A stretch of 64,000 bases of DNA from Rhodanobacteraceae bacterium (GCA_016790075.1 JAEUPP010000039.1:124001-188000), one strand, 5' to 3'. Counted from the stretch's first letter, positions 53,708 to 62,694 are shown. The notes: generated by a model from the letters alone, not told the origin. Numbers and translations: made by a program.

Positions 53708-55156
53708 GTGAATCGAAATACGGTCGCCTCCCGCAGTTGGCGGTGGATCTCCTGGGCCATTCTGCTGCTGGGTCTTGTGCGTGCCGCTGCCCTGCTCGTG
53801 CACACCCCTATGCTCGGGGTGGCCAACAACTACGACATGATCCGCGTGCAGGGATGCATAGACGTCTTCCCGATTCGGGATGCTGCCATTCCCCATTCGG
53901 CCAATAGCTGGCAGGCCCCGATCGAGCGCTACCAGTTTCGCAGCGACGTCGAGGCCAACTGTTTCCTTTCCTCGGAGGCGTTGTTCGCGTTCCTGGCCGC
54001 GCCACTGATGCACTGGGAATCGGCCCTTTCGGCGGATGGAGGCTTTTCCTTACGCATCGCCGGTTGGCTTAAATTTACTTCTTTTTCCATTTTTTCTTTT
54101 TTTATTTTAACTTTCCTCCTGCGTCAAAACGCCGTAACTGCGGCACTGGTTCATTCACTGCTGGTCGCCGTCGTGCTGACGGACCCGGGCGTCACGGTTT
54201 ACCTCAACACCTTCTATGCCGAATTCAGTGCGTTCTTTTTTGCCTACGCGGCACTGGCGCTGGTCGCAGCGGCACCCGACCGGCGCCCTTCGACTCTTTA
54301 CCTGATCAGTGTTGCCCTCGCTGTCGCACTGGCCTGTGCCAGCAAGATCCAGCACATCGTGTTCGGCCTGTTCCTGCTCGCCGCACTGGTCGCAGCGCTG
54401 CGTTTTGGCCGAGATGCCGCCTCACGGCCGTTGCTGGCCGCGGTCGCGGCCGGCGCCCTGGCCGGGCTCGCCCTTCAGGCCATGCACCTGCGCTCGGCAG
54501 AAACTCACAGCATACGCGGCGCGAACCTGACCAATACGGTGCTGGGAACCGTGCTGAAAACTTCGCCAAATCCTCAACGCACAGCGAGCCACCTCGGGCT
54601 GCCGGCGGACTGCGGCAACTATGCCGGCCAGAACTGGTTCACGCCGGGACTGCAGGAAAACCATCCCTGCCCTGCCTTGCTGGACATGTCGCGCGCACGG
54701 TTTGCCTATCTGGCATTGCGTGAACCGGGCCTCATGCTCGACGTATATGGCGGAGCGCTGCAGCGCGCCCAGTCCTGGATAACCCCGGACCTGGGACTGG
54801 TCGCCGGGCAGGTGCAGGGCAAGCTTCCCGCCTCGATGCCGACCCTGGACACCTTGGTCCGCAAACTGCCACTTCCGCTCTACGGCTTGCTGTTACTCGG
54901 CCCGGCCTTGCTGATGACAGTTGCTGCCATCACCAGGCTCCCCCTGGGCCGACGGCTGGGCAGCGTACTGGCGGTCTGTGCGCTGTATCCGCCTTGCGCA
55001 CTGGTCGTCGTGGTGCTCGGGGATGGATTCGCCGACGTGGTCAAGCAGTTCCATCTTGGCACTACGGCCGCACTGTGTTTCTGGGTCACAGGCCTGGCCC
55101 TGCTGCCCGGCCTGCGTTCCTGGCGGCGAGCAGGAACGCAAGGCCCGCGGCCGTAA
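53708..55156 (+). CDS. Multi-pass membrane protein, possible GT-C type glycosyltransferase
   Basis: A 482-residue protein with about ten hydrophobic segments and a large hydrophilic loop after the first (NNYDMIRVQGCIDVFP). The layout of a long loop with acidic residues after segment 1 is like GT-C-fold glycosyltransferases, but I see no definite motif. I chose a GTG start at 53708, six bases after GAGGG; an ATG at 53690 lacks a site. A stretch at 54069-54120, coding for the membrane segment FTSFSIFSFFILTFLL, is almost all T and uses codons rare elsewhere here. Confidence 0.6.
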   Translation: MNRNTVASRSWRWISWAILLLGLVRAAALLVHTPMLGVANNYDMIRVQGCIDVFPIRDAAIPHSANSWQAPIERYQFRSDVEANCFLSSEALFAFLAAPLMHWESALSADGGFSLRIAGWLKFTSFSIFSFFILTFLLRQNAVTAALVHSLLVAVVLTDPGVTVYLNTFYAEFSAFFFAYAALALVAAAPDRRPSTLYLISVALAVALACASKIQHIVFGLFLLAALVAALRFGRDAASRPLLAAVAAGALAGLALQAMHLRSAETHSIRGANLTNTVLGTVLKTSPNPQRTASHLGLPADCGNYAGQNWFTPGLQENHPCPALLDMSRARFAYLALREPGLMLDVYGGALQRAQSWITPDLGLVAGQVQGKLPASMPTLDTLVRKLPLPLYGLLLLGPALLMTVAAITRLPLGRRLGSVLAVCALYPPCALVVVVLGDGFADVVKQFHLGTTAALCFWVTGLALLPGLRSWRRAGTQGPRP

Positions 55157-55161
55157 ACGGC

Positions 55162-55752
55162 TCAGGCGCGAGTCCAGGCCATTTCCCAGTTGAGCTCCCA
55201 GGTCTTGCCACCATCGCGCGAACTTTCCTGATACCAGCGGCAGGAGCGCGGCGTAATGCGATCCCAGACGCCACGAACCTTGAGCGGCTTGCCGCCGTCC
55301 AGTTCATCGGACTCGAAGATGCCGGCACCGTTGATGAAATGACCGGTGACGCCGGGCGCTGCAATCACGCCCGTACGCGCATTGACCCAGAAATCGGACC
55401 AGACTTTTTTCTCCACATCGAGCACGCGTAATCCCATGCCGCTGAAATTGCGCGCCGGTATACGCAGTTCTTCGATGCTGACAGCACCGCCGAGTATGCT
55501 CCAGCAGGTCGCTTCGCCGTCGAATTCGTCCCAGTCCTGCGTGTCCGGTGTTTTCAGGCGGCGATGGTGAATCTTCCACTCACCGCTGAGGAAATCGAAA
55601 TCGCCCGGTTTGCCGGGTGGAGGTACCGCTACTGCGCTCGCCGCCTTGGCGCCTTCGTCCGCGGTCGCCGCACTGGCCAACAGGGCAGCACCTGCACCGG
55701 CCGCTGCCGTTTTCAACAAAGCGCGCCGCCGCGCATCGATGGTGTCGTTCAT
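55162..55752 (-). CDS. Tat-exported DUF1579-like protein
   Basis: A 196-residue protein with a twin-arginine signal (RRRALLKTAAAGAGAALLASAATA). The mature part begins with FDFLSGEWKIHHRRL, typical of the DUF1579 beta-barrel-like family, with no known catalytic motif. Tryptophans and a histidine pair suggest a ligand pocket. It is convergent with the membrane protein gene (5-bp gap) and has no partner on its own strand nearby. Start at 55752 is set by the Tat motif. Confidence 0.7.
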   Translation of the reverse strand: MNDTIDARRRALLKTAAAGAGAALLASAATADEGAKAASAVAVPPPGKPGDFDFLSGEWKIHHRRLKTPDTQDWDEFDGEATCWSILGGAVSIEELRIPARNFSGMGLRVLDVEKKVWSDFWVNARTGVIAAPGVTGHFINGAGIFESDELDGGKPLKVRGVWDRITPRSCRWYQESSRDGGKTWELNWEMAWTRA

Positions 55753-56010
55753 AACGTGCTCCTGTCCGCCCCAGTCGGGCGGCAAGCACGCTAACGTCCA
55801 ATGCGGACAGAATTCGTCCGCATACCTGTTGCCCTGATCGCGCGCAGCGATCGCGTCAGTCGCGCCCTGCCCTGTCGATCACGGCCTCGATACAGCAGCT
55901 GCCCGGGGCGCTGGCGCGAGATACGATGCAGCATGAGCAGCTGCACCAATCGGGGTAATGGCGTGATGCTAGCGCGCCACTACTCTGACCTGTCCGGATT
56001 CGCTTGCCTG

Positions 56011-58026
56011 TTATCGCTGCCATTCCAGGCCGAAATAGACCGATCGGCCATCGCCGGGCAGGAACTGACGGCTGTCCTGGCCTCGCGCGTTGGCGATCAC
56101 GCCCGTGGTCGCGGCATAGCGCCGATCACCGAGGTTGCGCGCATCGACGAACCAGCGCCAGCGCTGCTGCCAGTCGCCGCCAATACGCAGGCCGGCGATT
56201 GCATAGGCAGGCGCTGTCAGCGTATTTGCATGATCGACAACACTGCGCTGCGGCGACCACTCCAGGCTGGGTGCGAGATAGACAGAACCCAGGCGCCAGC
56301 GCAGTTCTGCACGCAGCAGCTGCGGTGCGATACCAGCCAGCCGGTTGTCGCCATAGACCGGGTCGCCGTCGAAGCGGAAATCGTTCCAGAGATACGCCGT
56401 GCGTATTTCGATCGCATCACCAAGACGCCAGGCGGCGCCGAACTCCAGGCCCTGATGCCGCGTACGTGCCGCATTGACCGTGCCACGTGGATTGCCGTCG
56501 GCATCGGTCAGCGACAGCAGCTCGTCCCTCAGCCCGGCCCGGTACAGCACCGCGTCCAGCGACAGGTGTTCGCGCTCGATACGAATACCAGCCTCGGCGC
56601 TGATCGCCGACTGCGCGTCGACCAGCGTGACCTGAGGCCCACCAGCCAGTTCGCCGAAACTTGGCGGCTCGTAGCTGCGGCTTAGATTGGCGAAAACGCT
56701 GATGCCCGCATCCGGCTCGTGGCGCAGGCCGAGCTTGGGGCTGATTCCTGTGTACGTGCGGGCATAACTTTCGTTGCGCGCGTTTGTGATGACGCGATCT
56801 TCCGCTTCGCGCCGGTTGTGCGAGGCCTGTAGGCCCAGCACCAGCGCCGTGCGTTCCGTCAGGGAGTACTGCTGCTCGGCGAACACGCTGTAACGCGTCG
56901 CTTCGTTGTTGAATCCGTTCGTCACCGCACCACGTTCGCCACCTAGGTTGACATAGCGGCTGTCGTCCACCTGGCCCGCGATCAGGGCCAGGCCAGCACT
57001 AAAGACGTGGCCCTGCTCGGCGTTCTCGCGCCGCCAGTGCAGATTGGCGCCGAAATCGCGCGAATCCTGCACGATGACCTGGAAAATCGGATGGTTCAAA
57101 TGCTTGGCCGCGTAGAACAGGCCGATATCCAGCCTGTTGTCCGCACCGAGTTCAAATGTGCTGCGATTGGCGATACGCGTAAGTTCGAAATCGCGGCGCT
57201 GGTCACCGCTCAGATTAGCCGGCGCGGCACGGCGCGGATCTGCCTGCAGTTCGGACCAGGTCAGGCTACCGGGCAAGGCAGAATTCGTAGTGACGCGTGC
57301 GAGATAGAAACGCGTCTCGCCCGGATCGAGCGCAATGCCATAGTTGGCAAACAGGCGATACGTTTCCTGTTTCGCGTGATCGCGAAAGCCGTCTTGCTTG
57401 AATGCACTGAGGCTAGCGTAATAATCCTGCCCATCACCGACCCCGGCCAGCGCGGCCTGCCCACGCAAGTAGCCGTAGCTGCCGCTTTCGAGCCGCAAAT
57501 CCAGTGGCGGCACGCTGTGGCCGGTAGGGCTTACAAAATTGATCGCACCACCCAGCGTGGCGGCACCGTAGTGCAGCGCGTTCGCACCGCGATAAATTTC
57601 CACATAACGCGCCGCCAGCGGTTCTATCGCCTGGAAATCGCCGCCGCCGTCGGCCTGGTTCAGATACACGCCGTCCTGCAATAACTCCAGTCCACGCAGG
57701 TGAAAGGTGCGTTGCAAACCTGAGCCACGCACCGAAAGGCGCGACTCTTCGGCGCCAAAACGCGGCTGCACGAACACCCCGGCGGCATAACCCAATGCGT
57801 CAGCCAGCGTGCTCGCACGCTGCTCGCGATAACGTTCGGCATCAACGACATTCGCTGCACCGGCGATCTCGCCAAGACGCTGCCTGGCAACCTCGACCGG
57901 CGCCGTGTACGTAGCGGCGGCCACGTCGACGCGCGGCAACCGCGACCAGTCAGCAGCATCTGGCGTTGCAGGGGGTGTAGCGCTCAGTGCGAGCGCTGCG
58001 GCAGCCGACAGCGGCAACAATGGCAT
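56011..58026 (-). CDS. TonB-dependent receptor
   Basis: A 671-residue outer-membrane transporter: signal peptide (1-20), plug domain with STLADALGYAAGVFVQPRFGAEESRLSVRGSGL and the LDGVYLNQADGG region, then a 22-strand barrel ending VYFGLEWQR. The plug sequence resembles FecA-type receptors for ferric siderophores or citrate, but no ligand can be named. GGAG lies eight bases before the ATG at 58026. Two palindromes of the RegA-box type lie upstream, suggesting redox control; no Fur box was recognised. Confidence 0.9.
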   Translation of the reverse strand: MPLLPLSAAAALALSATPPATPDAADWSRLPRVDVAAATYTAPVEVARQRLGEIAGAANVVDAERYREQRASTLADALGYAAGVFVQPRFGAEESRLSVRGSGLQRTFHLRGLELLQDGVYLNQADGGGDFQAIEPLAARYVEIYRGANALHYGAATLGGAINFVSPTGHSVPPLDLRLESGSYGYLRGQAALAGVGDGQDYYASLSAFKQDGFRDHAKQETYRLFANYGIALDPGETRFYLARVTTNSALPGSLTWSELQADPRRAAPANLSGDQRRDFELTRIANRSTFELGADNRLDIGLFYAAKHLNHPIFQVIVQDSRDFGANLHWRRENAEQGHVFSAGLALIAGQVDDSRYVNLGGERGAVTNGFNNEATRYSVFAEQQYSLTERTALVLGLQASHNRREAEDRVITNARNESYARTYTGISPKLGLRHEPDAGISVFANLSRSYEPPSFGELAGGPQVTLVDAQSAISAEAGIRIEREHLSLDAVLYRAGLRDELLSLTDADGNPRGTVNAARTRHQGLEFGAAWRLGDAIEIRTAYLWNDFRFDGDPVYGDNRLAGIAPQLLRAELRWRLGSVYLAPSLEWSPQRSVVDHANTLTAPAYAIAGLRIGGDWQQRWRWFVDARNLGDRRYAATTGVIANARGQDSRQFLPGDGRSVYFGLEWQR

Positions 58027-58081
58027 GCAGATACTCCAATGGAAAAAGTACAAGTACGCCACGGTTACGCGCCGCGCAGAA

Positions 58082-58098
58082 TGCGACCGACTGTCGCA
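58082..58098. promoter_or_regulatory. RegA/PrrA-type box 1
   Basis: Perfect palindrome TGCGAC-N5-GTCGCA, centre at 58090, 56-72 bp upstream of the TonB receptor start. It is the same as boxes at 58172 and 60104. Confidence 0.65.
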
Positions 58099-58162
58099 AC
58101 CTGAGCCCGAAAGCGTTTTTCCTGAGTGCAGCTCTGCTGCCAGCACGGTTGCGCGTCACGCC

Positions 58163-58197
58163 ACCGCCCCCTGCGACCGGTTGTCGCAGGGGGCGGT
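58163..58197. promoter_or_regulatory. RegA/PrrA-type box 2 inside a 15-bp hairpin
   Basis: TGCGAC-N5-GTCGCA at 58172-58188, exactly 90 bp from box 1. The palindrome extends to perfect 15-bp arms (58163-58177 with 58183-58197). There is no T-tract. It may serve both as a regulator site for the TonB receptor and as a terminator for the RegA-type gene that ends 98 bp away. Confidence 0.6.
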
Positions 58198-58204
58198 CCG
58201 GCGC

Positions 58205-58246
58205 GTACGAAATATTCAGTATTTTCTATACAAATTACTAATGCAT
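58205..58246 (-). promoter_or_regulatory. AT-rich promoter region upstream of the TonB receptor
   Basis: About 40 bases of very AT-rich sequence between the RegA-type gene and the TonB receptor, standing out from the GC-rich surroundings. It offers several -10-like hexamers on the leftward strand, but I could not fix one -35/-10 pair. Confidence 0.3.
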
Positions 58247-58294
58247 ACCACTCGCAACCGGCGACTCCGTCGCCGGACTACGTCCGCCTGCTAC

Positions 58295-58825
58295 CTAGTT
58301 ACGCTCGTTGCGTTCGGGCCCGGGGCGCTTGGCGAGCTTGCGCTGCAGACTGCGCCTATGCATGCCGAGCAGGCGGGCGGCAGCCGAAACGTTGCCGGCG
58401 CACTCGTGCAGCGCCTGCTGGATATGCTCCCATTCCAGGCGGCTCAACGGGGTCATCGTGTCGACTTCTTCGACCGCGGGTTCGTCCTGCAGCGCCCGCA
58501 ACAGTGCTTCGGCGGTCACGGGTTTGGGCAGGTAGTTGTCGGCACCGCGCTTGATCGCCTCGACCGCCGTCGCGACGCTGGCATAACCCGTCACCAGTAC
58601 GATTTGCATGTCGGCGCGCGCCGCGCGTAACGGCGCGATCAGATCAAGTCCCGAACTCGCACCGATTTTCAGATCGACCAGCGCAAAGTCCGGCGCCTCG
58701 GCCGCCACCAGGGCGAGTGCCGCCGCCGCATCGTGGGCGATGCGCAGCGCCAATCCACGCCGTTGCAGCGAGCGTTGCAGCACCTGCGCGTAGACAGCAT
58801 CGTCGTCAACCAGCAATCCCTTCAT
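58295..58825 (-). CDS. RegA/PrrA/ActR family redox response regulator
   Basis: A 176-residue regulator: receiver (1-120) with LLVDDDA, phosphoacceptor Asp51 in ALVDLKIG and Lys101 in NYLPKPV, then a Fis-type helix-turn-helix (LEWEHIQQALHECAGNVSAAARLLGMHRRSLQRKL). Size, the short linker and this HTH define the RegA/PrrA/ActR/RegR family, which lacks a sigma-54 domain. The ATG overlaps the kinase gene by 4 bp. Three matching boxes in this locus imply that it controls the kinase/btaA and TonB receptor promoters. Confidence 0.9.
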   Translation of the reverse strand: MKGLLVDDDAVYAQVLQRSLQRRGLALRIAHDAAAALALVAAEAPDFALVDLKIGASSGLDLIAPLRAARADMQIVLVTGYASVATAVEAIKRGADNYLPKPVTAEALLRALQDEPAVEEVDTMTPLSRLEWEHIQQALHECAGNVSAAARLLGMHRRSLQRKLAKRPGPERNERN

Positions 58826-60069
58826 GCGACCAGGCCCAGAGGTAGTTCAAAGCTGACGCGCGTGCCGCCGCCCTCGGCTTCGCCCAGCGAAAGCGTACCG
58901 CCCAGCCGTTCCACCGTCGCATGGGACAGGGCGAGACCGAGGCCAAGGCCGCCGGGCTTACTGGTCTGGAACAGGCGCCCGGGCAATGCGGTCGCAGCCG
59001 TATCAAGACCGGTTCCGAAGTCGCGCACGCTACCCTGCAAACACCCTTGCTCCCAGCGCAGGGCCAGTTGTACTTGCACCGATCCGGCGTCCTGGCTCGC
59101 ATCCGCCGCATTGTTTAGCAGCGCCTGCAACAGATGTCCGATGCCGGCGTCCCAGCTCACGCTCACATCACCCGGCAATTCGTCGCTACGTTCCAGCGTG
59201 ACTGCCGGCCGCAGCAATTGCCAGCGCTCGATCAACTGCTCCAGGGCCTCGTGCAGCAAGCGTGGCTGGGCCATGCGCCAGCTGTCGGCCGGCTGTGCGA
59301 GCTGACGCACGCGGTCGCGGCATTCGTCGACGAGTGCGGTCATAAGGTCGAGGTCTGCACGTCGCTCGCTGCCGGTGGGCGTGTCGACGACGGCGTCTTC
59401 CAGCATCAGCGTGAGCGTGCCTAGCGGCGTGTTGAGCTCATGCGCGACTGCGGCGGCGTGCGTGGCCAGCGCGACGATGCCTTCATGGCGCGCGAACTGC
59501 TCGCGCAGCCGGGCAAGCTCGTGTTCTCGCCGCCGCAGAGCTTCTGCCAGGCGTGTCAGGAACCAGGCGACAACCAGGCCCGATATCGCCACATTCGCGC
59601 TCATGCCCCAGAGGTGCAGGTCCAAGGTATCGCCAAACACCCCGTGCAGATGCGGCAAAGGCCGGCCGAGCACGGTCGACAGCGTGTAGCCAGTGCCACA
59701 GGCTGCCATCACCAGCATGACTGCACGCCAGGGCAGCGCGACCGCGGCCAGTGCCAGCGGCAACAGGAACAGCGAGGCAAACGGATTCATCGCGCCGCCA
59801 CTCCAGGCAATCATCCAGGTCAGGTTCGCGATATCGACGCCCAGGTGCAGCGCCGTCTCGCGCAGGCTGGTTTCAGTCAAGCGGCGAGCCCGCGGCGCGG
59901 CCCAGGCGTTGAACAGCGCGAGCGTCACAACACCTGCCCAAAGCGGCAGCGGCGCGAACGGCAGACCTAGCACATGTACCGCCAGCACCACCGCAGCAAC
60001 TTGGCCAGCGACGGCAAACCAGCGCAAGGTCGCGAGACTGTGCAACAGGCCCGAAGAAAGCATAGACAT
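58822..60069 (-). CDS. RegB/PrrB-type redox sensor histidine kinase
   Basis: A 415-residue membrane kinase with six N-terminal hydrophobic segments. The quinone-binding heptapeptide GGAMNPF (91-97) matches the RegB GGXXNPF motif, the H-box AHELNTPLGTL has His210, and Cys250 in DECRDRV stands at the place of the redox-active cysteine of RegB. HATPase motifs follow. It is expected to sense the respiratory chain's redox state and pass phosphate to the adjacent regulator. Starts at 60069 or 60063 are both possible. Confidence 0.9.
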   Translation of the reverse strand: MSMLSSGLLHSLATLRWFAVAGQVAAVVLAVHVLGLPFAPLPLWAGVVTLALFNAWAAPRARRLTETSLRETALHLGVDIANLTWMIAWSGGAMNPFASLFLLPLALAAVALPWRAVMLVMAACGTGYTLSTVLGRPLPHLHGVFGDTLDLHLWGMSANVAISGLVVAWFLTRLAEALRRREHELARLREQFARHEGIVALATHAAAVAHELNTPLGTLTLMLEDAVVDTPTGSERRADLDLMTALVDECRDRVRQLAQPADSWRMAQPRLLHEALEQLIERWQLLRPAVTLERSDELPGDVSVSWDAGIGHLLQALLNNAADASQDAGSVQVQLALRWEQGCLQGSVRDFGTGLDTAATALPGRLFQTSKPGGLGLGLALSHATVERLGGTLSLGEAEGGGTRVSFELPLGLVA

Positions 60070-60102
60070 GCGCGAACTTTACGCGCTGGCGCAGACAACT
60101 GA

Positions 60103-60121
60103 CTGCGACGTTCGGTCGCAG
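60103..60121. promoter_or_regulatory. RegA/PrrA-type box 3 in the regB/btaA intergenic region
   Basis: CTGCGAC-N5-GTCGCAG, perfect 7-bp arms, placed between the divergent kinase gene (60069) and btaA (60180). It also fits the RegR box of Bradyrhizobium as I recall it (GNGRCRTTNNGNCGC). Confidence 0.7.
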
Positions 60122-60179
60122 TAACGGCGCTGTCATCGCTGTGTACTAGCGTGCGCACCAGCCACCGCAGCGAACCACC

Positions 60180-61373
60180 ATGGACACGCCCAGCTTCCGC
60201 GACCGCATCGACCAACGACTGTTCGACGCCATCTATACGCGCAATCTGGTCTACAACACCTGCTGGGAAGATCCCGCCGTCGATCGCCAGGCGCTGCAGC
60301 TCGGCCCCGACGACAGCGTGCTCGTGATTACCAGCGCAGGCTGCAACGCACTGGACTATGCCATCGCAGGCCCGCGCCGCGTGCATGCAGTCGACGCCAA
60401 CCCACGTCAGACCGCGCTGCTCGAACTGAAGATCGCCGGCATACGCCAGCTTGAGTTCGACGATTTCTTTGCCGTGTTCGGCGAGGGCTATCACGCCGAC
60501 TTCCGCCGGCTCTATCAAAGCCGGCTCCGCACCGAACTGAGCCCGTTCGCACAGCAGTGGTGGGACAAGCATTGGGACTGGTTTACCAACCCGCACAGCA
60601 GTTTCTATTTCCACGGGCTGTCAGGCATCGTCGCACGAGCCTGCCGCGCCTATTTTCGCCTGCGCCCACGCCTCAATCGTGCCCTGACCGCGCTGTTCCA
60701 GGCCCGCGACCTGTCCGAGCAACGCGTGATTTACGACGATCGCGTCGCGCCGCTGATGTGGACCCGCTCAATGAACTGGCTGCTGTCACAGCAGTTCGTC
60801 ATGAGTCTGCTCGGCGTGCCCTATCCACAGCGCAAGCTCGTCGAAGCACAACACGCCGGCGGCATCGCCGGCTTCGTACGCGAGGCTGTGCAGTACGTAT
60901 TCCGTCAACTCCCAGTCCACGACAACTATTTCTGGCATGTCTATGTAGCAGGCCGCTACCGCCACGACTGTTGCCCGGAATACCTGAAGCCCGACAACTT
61001 CGCGGCACTCAAGGCCGGACGGGTCGATGCGATCGTGCCGCATACGACAACGGTGACCGAATTCCTGCGCAGGCACGACGAGCCCATCACACGTTTTGTG
61101 CTGCTCGATCACATGGACTGGATGAGCAGCTATCAGCCACAGGCGCTTGCCGAGGAATGGGACGCGATTCTGCAACGCGCCGCACCCGGTGCACGCATCC
61201 TGCTGCGCAGCGCTCACGAGCGTCCGGCCTATCTCGACAACCTGCGCGTCGGCAGCGAACGGCGCCCGCTGCGAGAAGTGCTCGCATTCCGCGACGAACT
61301 CGCACAATCGCTGGCGCGCAACGACCGCGTCTATACCTACGCTGGCTTTGTGATCGCCGATGCGCCAGCTTGA
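60180..61373 (+). CDS. btaA: BtaA-like S-adenosylmethionine:diacylglycerol 3-amino-3-carboxypropyl transferase
   Basis: A 397-residue DUF3419 protein. BtaA moves the 3-amino-3-carboxypropyl group of SAM to diacylglycerol, the first step of betaine lipid (DGTS) synthesis. The family features NTCWEDP near residue 27, a SAM-binding VLVITSAGCNALDYAIAGPRRVHAVDANP and the late LDHMDWMSS segment are present. It overlaps btaB by 14 bp. A redox-regulator box, and not a Pho box, is visible upstream. Betaine lipids are best known in alphaproteobacteria and algae. Confidence 0.85.
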   Translation: MDTPSFRDRIDQRLFDAIYTRNLVYNTCWEDPAVDRQALQLGPDDSVLVITSAGCNALDYAIAGPRRVHAVDANPRQTALLELKIAGIRQLEFDDFFAVFGEGYHADFRRLYQSRLRTELSPFAQQWWDKHWDWFTNPHSSFYFHGLSGIVARACRAYFRLRPRLNRALTALFQARDLSEQRVIYDDRVAPLMWTRSMNWLLSQQFVMSLLGVPYPQRKLVEAQHAGGIAGFVREAVQYVFRQLPVHDNYFWHVYVAGRYRHDCCPEYLKPDNFAALKAGRVDAIVPHTTTVTEFLRRHDEPITRFVLLDHMDWMSSYQPQALAEEWDAILQRAAPGARILLRSAHERPAYLDNLRVGSERRPLREVLAFRDELAQSLARNDRVYTYAGFVIADAPA

Positions 61374-62103
61374 CGCGCTGCGCGCCGATGCCGGCGTGTT
61401 ACTGAGCCTGTTGCGCGGAATGCCGCGGAACGCGACACACGAACAGGCCCTGCAGGCGTTTTATGCCCCGCAAGCGGCGCACTACGACGCGTTCCGCGAG
61501 CGCCTGCTGCAGGGGCGGCGCGAGCTGTTGCAGAGCCTTGATCTGCCACACGGCGCCCGCGTCGTTGAACTCGGCGGCGGCACCGGGCGCAATCTCGATT
61601 TCCTCAGCGATGCCCAATGGGAGCGCATAGCGCGCATACAGCTCGTCGACCTCTGCCCGGCGCTGATCGAACGCGCACAGATACGCAGCAAGACGAGGCC
61701 GCAACTGGAGGTCATACAAGCCGATGCAACCTGCTGGCGCCCGCAAGGCCTCGTTGATTGCGTCTATTTTTCCTATGCGCTGACGATGATTCCCAACTGG
61801 CTCGCTGCGCTCGACAATGCGCTTGCGATGCTCAAACCCGGCGGGCTGCTGGGCAGCGTCGATTTCTACGTCAGCGAAGCAGCTCCAGCGCCGGGACTGC
61901 GGCGCCATGGCGCAGTGACGCGCTGGTTCTGGCCTAGATGGTTCGGCCACGATGGCGTGCATCCCCACCCGTCCCACCTGCCCCTGTTGCGCACGCGCAT
62001 GCCGCAGCATGTGCTGGTCGAAGCCGATGCCGCTGTCCCGTACCTGCCCGGGATGCGGGTGCCGTACTACCGTTTCCTAGGGCGCAAGCCGATACGGGAC
62101 TGA
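61360..62103 (+). CDS. btaB: BtaB-like methyltransferase
   Basis: A 247-residue class I SAM methyltransferase (VVELGGGTGRNLDF motif near residue 68, then VDFYVSEAA). Its place after btaA, overlapping by 14 bp, and its similarity in layout to BtaB suggest that it adds three methyl groups to form the betaine head group. The C-terminal VPYLPGMRVPYYRFLGRK is a family-like ending. It may alternatively be an unrelated lipid methyltransferase. Confidence 0.8.
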   Translation: MRQLDALRADAGVLLSLLRGMPRNATHEQALQAFYAPQAAHYDAFRERLLQGRRELLQSLDLPHGARVVELGGGTGRNLDFLSDAQWERIARIQLVDLCPALIERAQIRSKTRPQLEVIQADATCWRPQGLVDCVYFSYALTMIPNWLAALDNALAMLKPGGLLGSVDFYVSEAAPAPGLRRHGAVTRWFWPRWFGHDGVHPHPSHLPLLRTRMPQHVLVEADAAVPYLPGMRVPYYRFLGRKPIRD

Positions 62104-62165
62104 GATTTTCAGCAAGCAGAGCCACATTGGCCGGGCGCGGGCGAACCGCGTGAATGCGAAGGGCT

Positions 62166-62194
62166 GCCGGACGCCAGCTAGGCGGGCGTCCGGC
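62166..62194. other. Hairpin after btaB
   Basis: Perfect 10-bp stem (62166-62175 with 62185-62194), 9-base loop, between the convergent btaB and fur genes; no T-tract. A terminator role is possible. Confidence 0.45.
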
Positions 62195-62286
62195 GAGGTG
62201 GCACCAAGGAACTGACGACACAGGAGCCCGCTCGCGAAAACGCATGCGGGCCATTCCAGCAAGGCCGCAGGCGCGCCAGCCAGACG

Positions 62287-62694
62287 TCAACGTTTGCGCT
62301 TGGGCCGGACATAGAGCACTAGGCTGTGCTCTTCGATGACATAGCCGTATTTCTCGGCAATTTCCTTTTGCAGCCGTTCGATTTCTTCGCTAGTGAACTC
62401 GATGACCTTGCCCGTTTCCAGGTCGACCATGTGATCGTGATGCTTGCCACGATCCAGCTCATACACGGCCTGCCCACCCTCAAAATTGTGCTTGAGCACC
62501 AGACCCGCCGCTTCAAACTGGGTCAGCACACGGTAGACCGTGGCCAGACCGATGTCATCGTCGTGCGCCAACAGCTCGCGATAGATGTCTTCGGCCGTCA
62601 AGTGCCGACCATCCGACTCTTCAAGTATGCCGAGTATGCGGACACGCGGATGCGTGACCTTGAGTCCTACTTTGCGCAGATCCTGCGACTCCAT
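62287..62694 (-). CDS. fur: Ferric uptake regulator Fur
   Basis: A 135-residue Fur repressor: winged helix (VGLKVTHPRVRILGIL, LATVYRVLTQFEAAGLV), then the metal-binding HHDHMVDLETG region and C-terminal LVLYVRPKRKR. The CxxC zinc pair found after HHDH in E. coli Fur is absent, as it is in Pseudomonas-type Fur. It is convergent with btaB and divergent from bamE, with 237 bp between them. No Fur box was recognised in this window. Confidence 0.95.
   Translation of the reverse strand: MESQDLRKVGLKVTHPRVRILGILEESDGRHLTAEDIYRELLAHDDDIGLATVYRVLTQFEAAGLVLKHNFEGGQAVYELDRGKHHDHMVDLETGKVIEFTSEEIERLQKEIAEKYGYVIEEHSLVLYVRPKRKR

Noticed and set aside
58027-58294. Fur box upstream of the TonB receptor
   Set aside because: The AT-rich stretch does not match the Fur consensus well; the RegA-type palindromes are far better supported.
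60070-60179. Pho box upstream of btaA
   Set aside because: I searched for CTGTCAT-type direct repeats because betaine lipids are often phosphate-regulated. Only a single CTGTCAT (60130-60136) is present, without the second repeat at 11-bp spacing.
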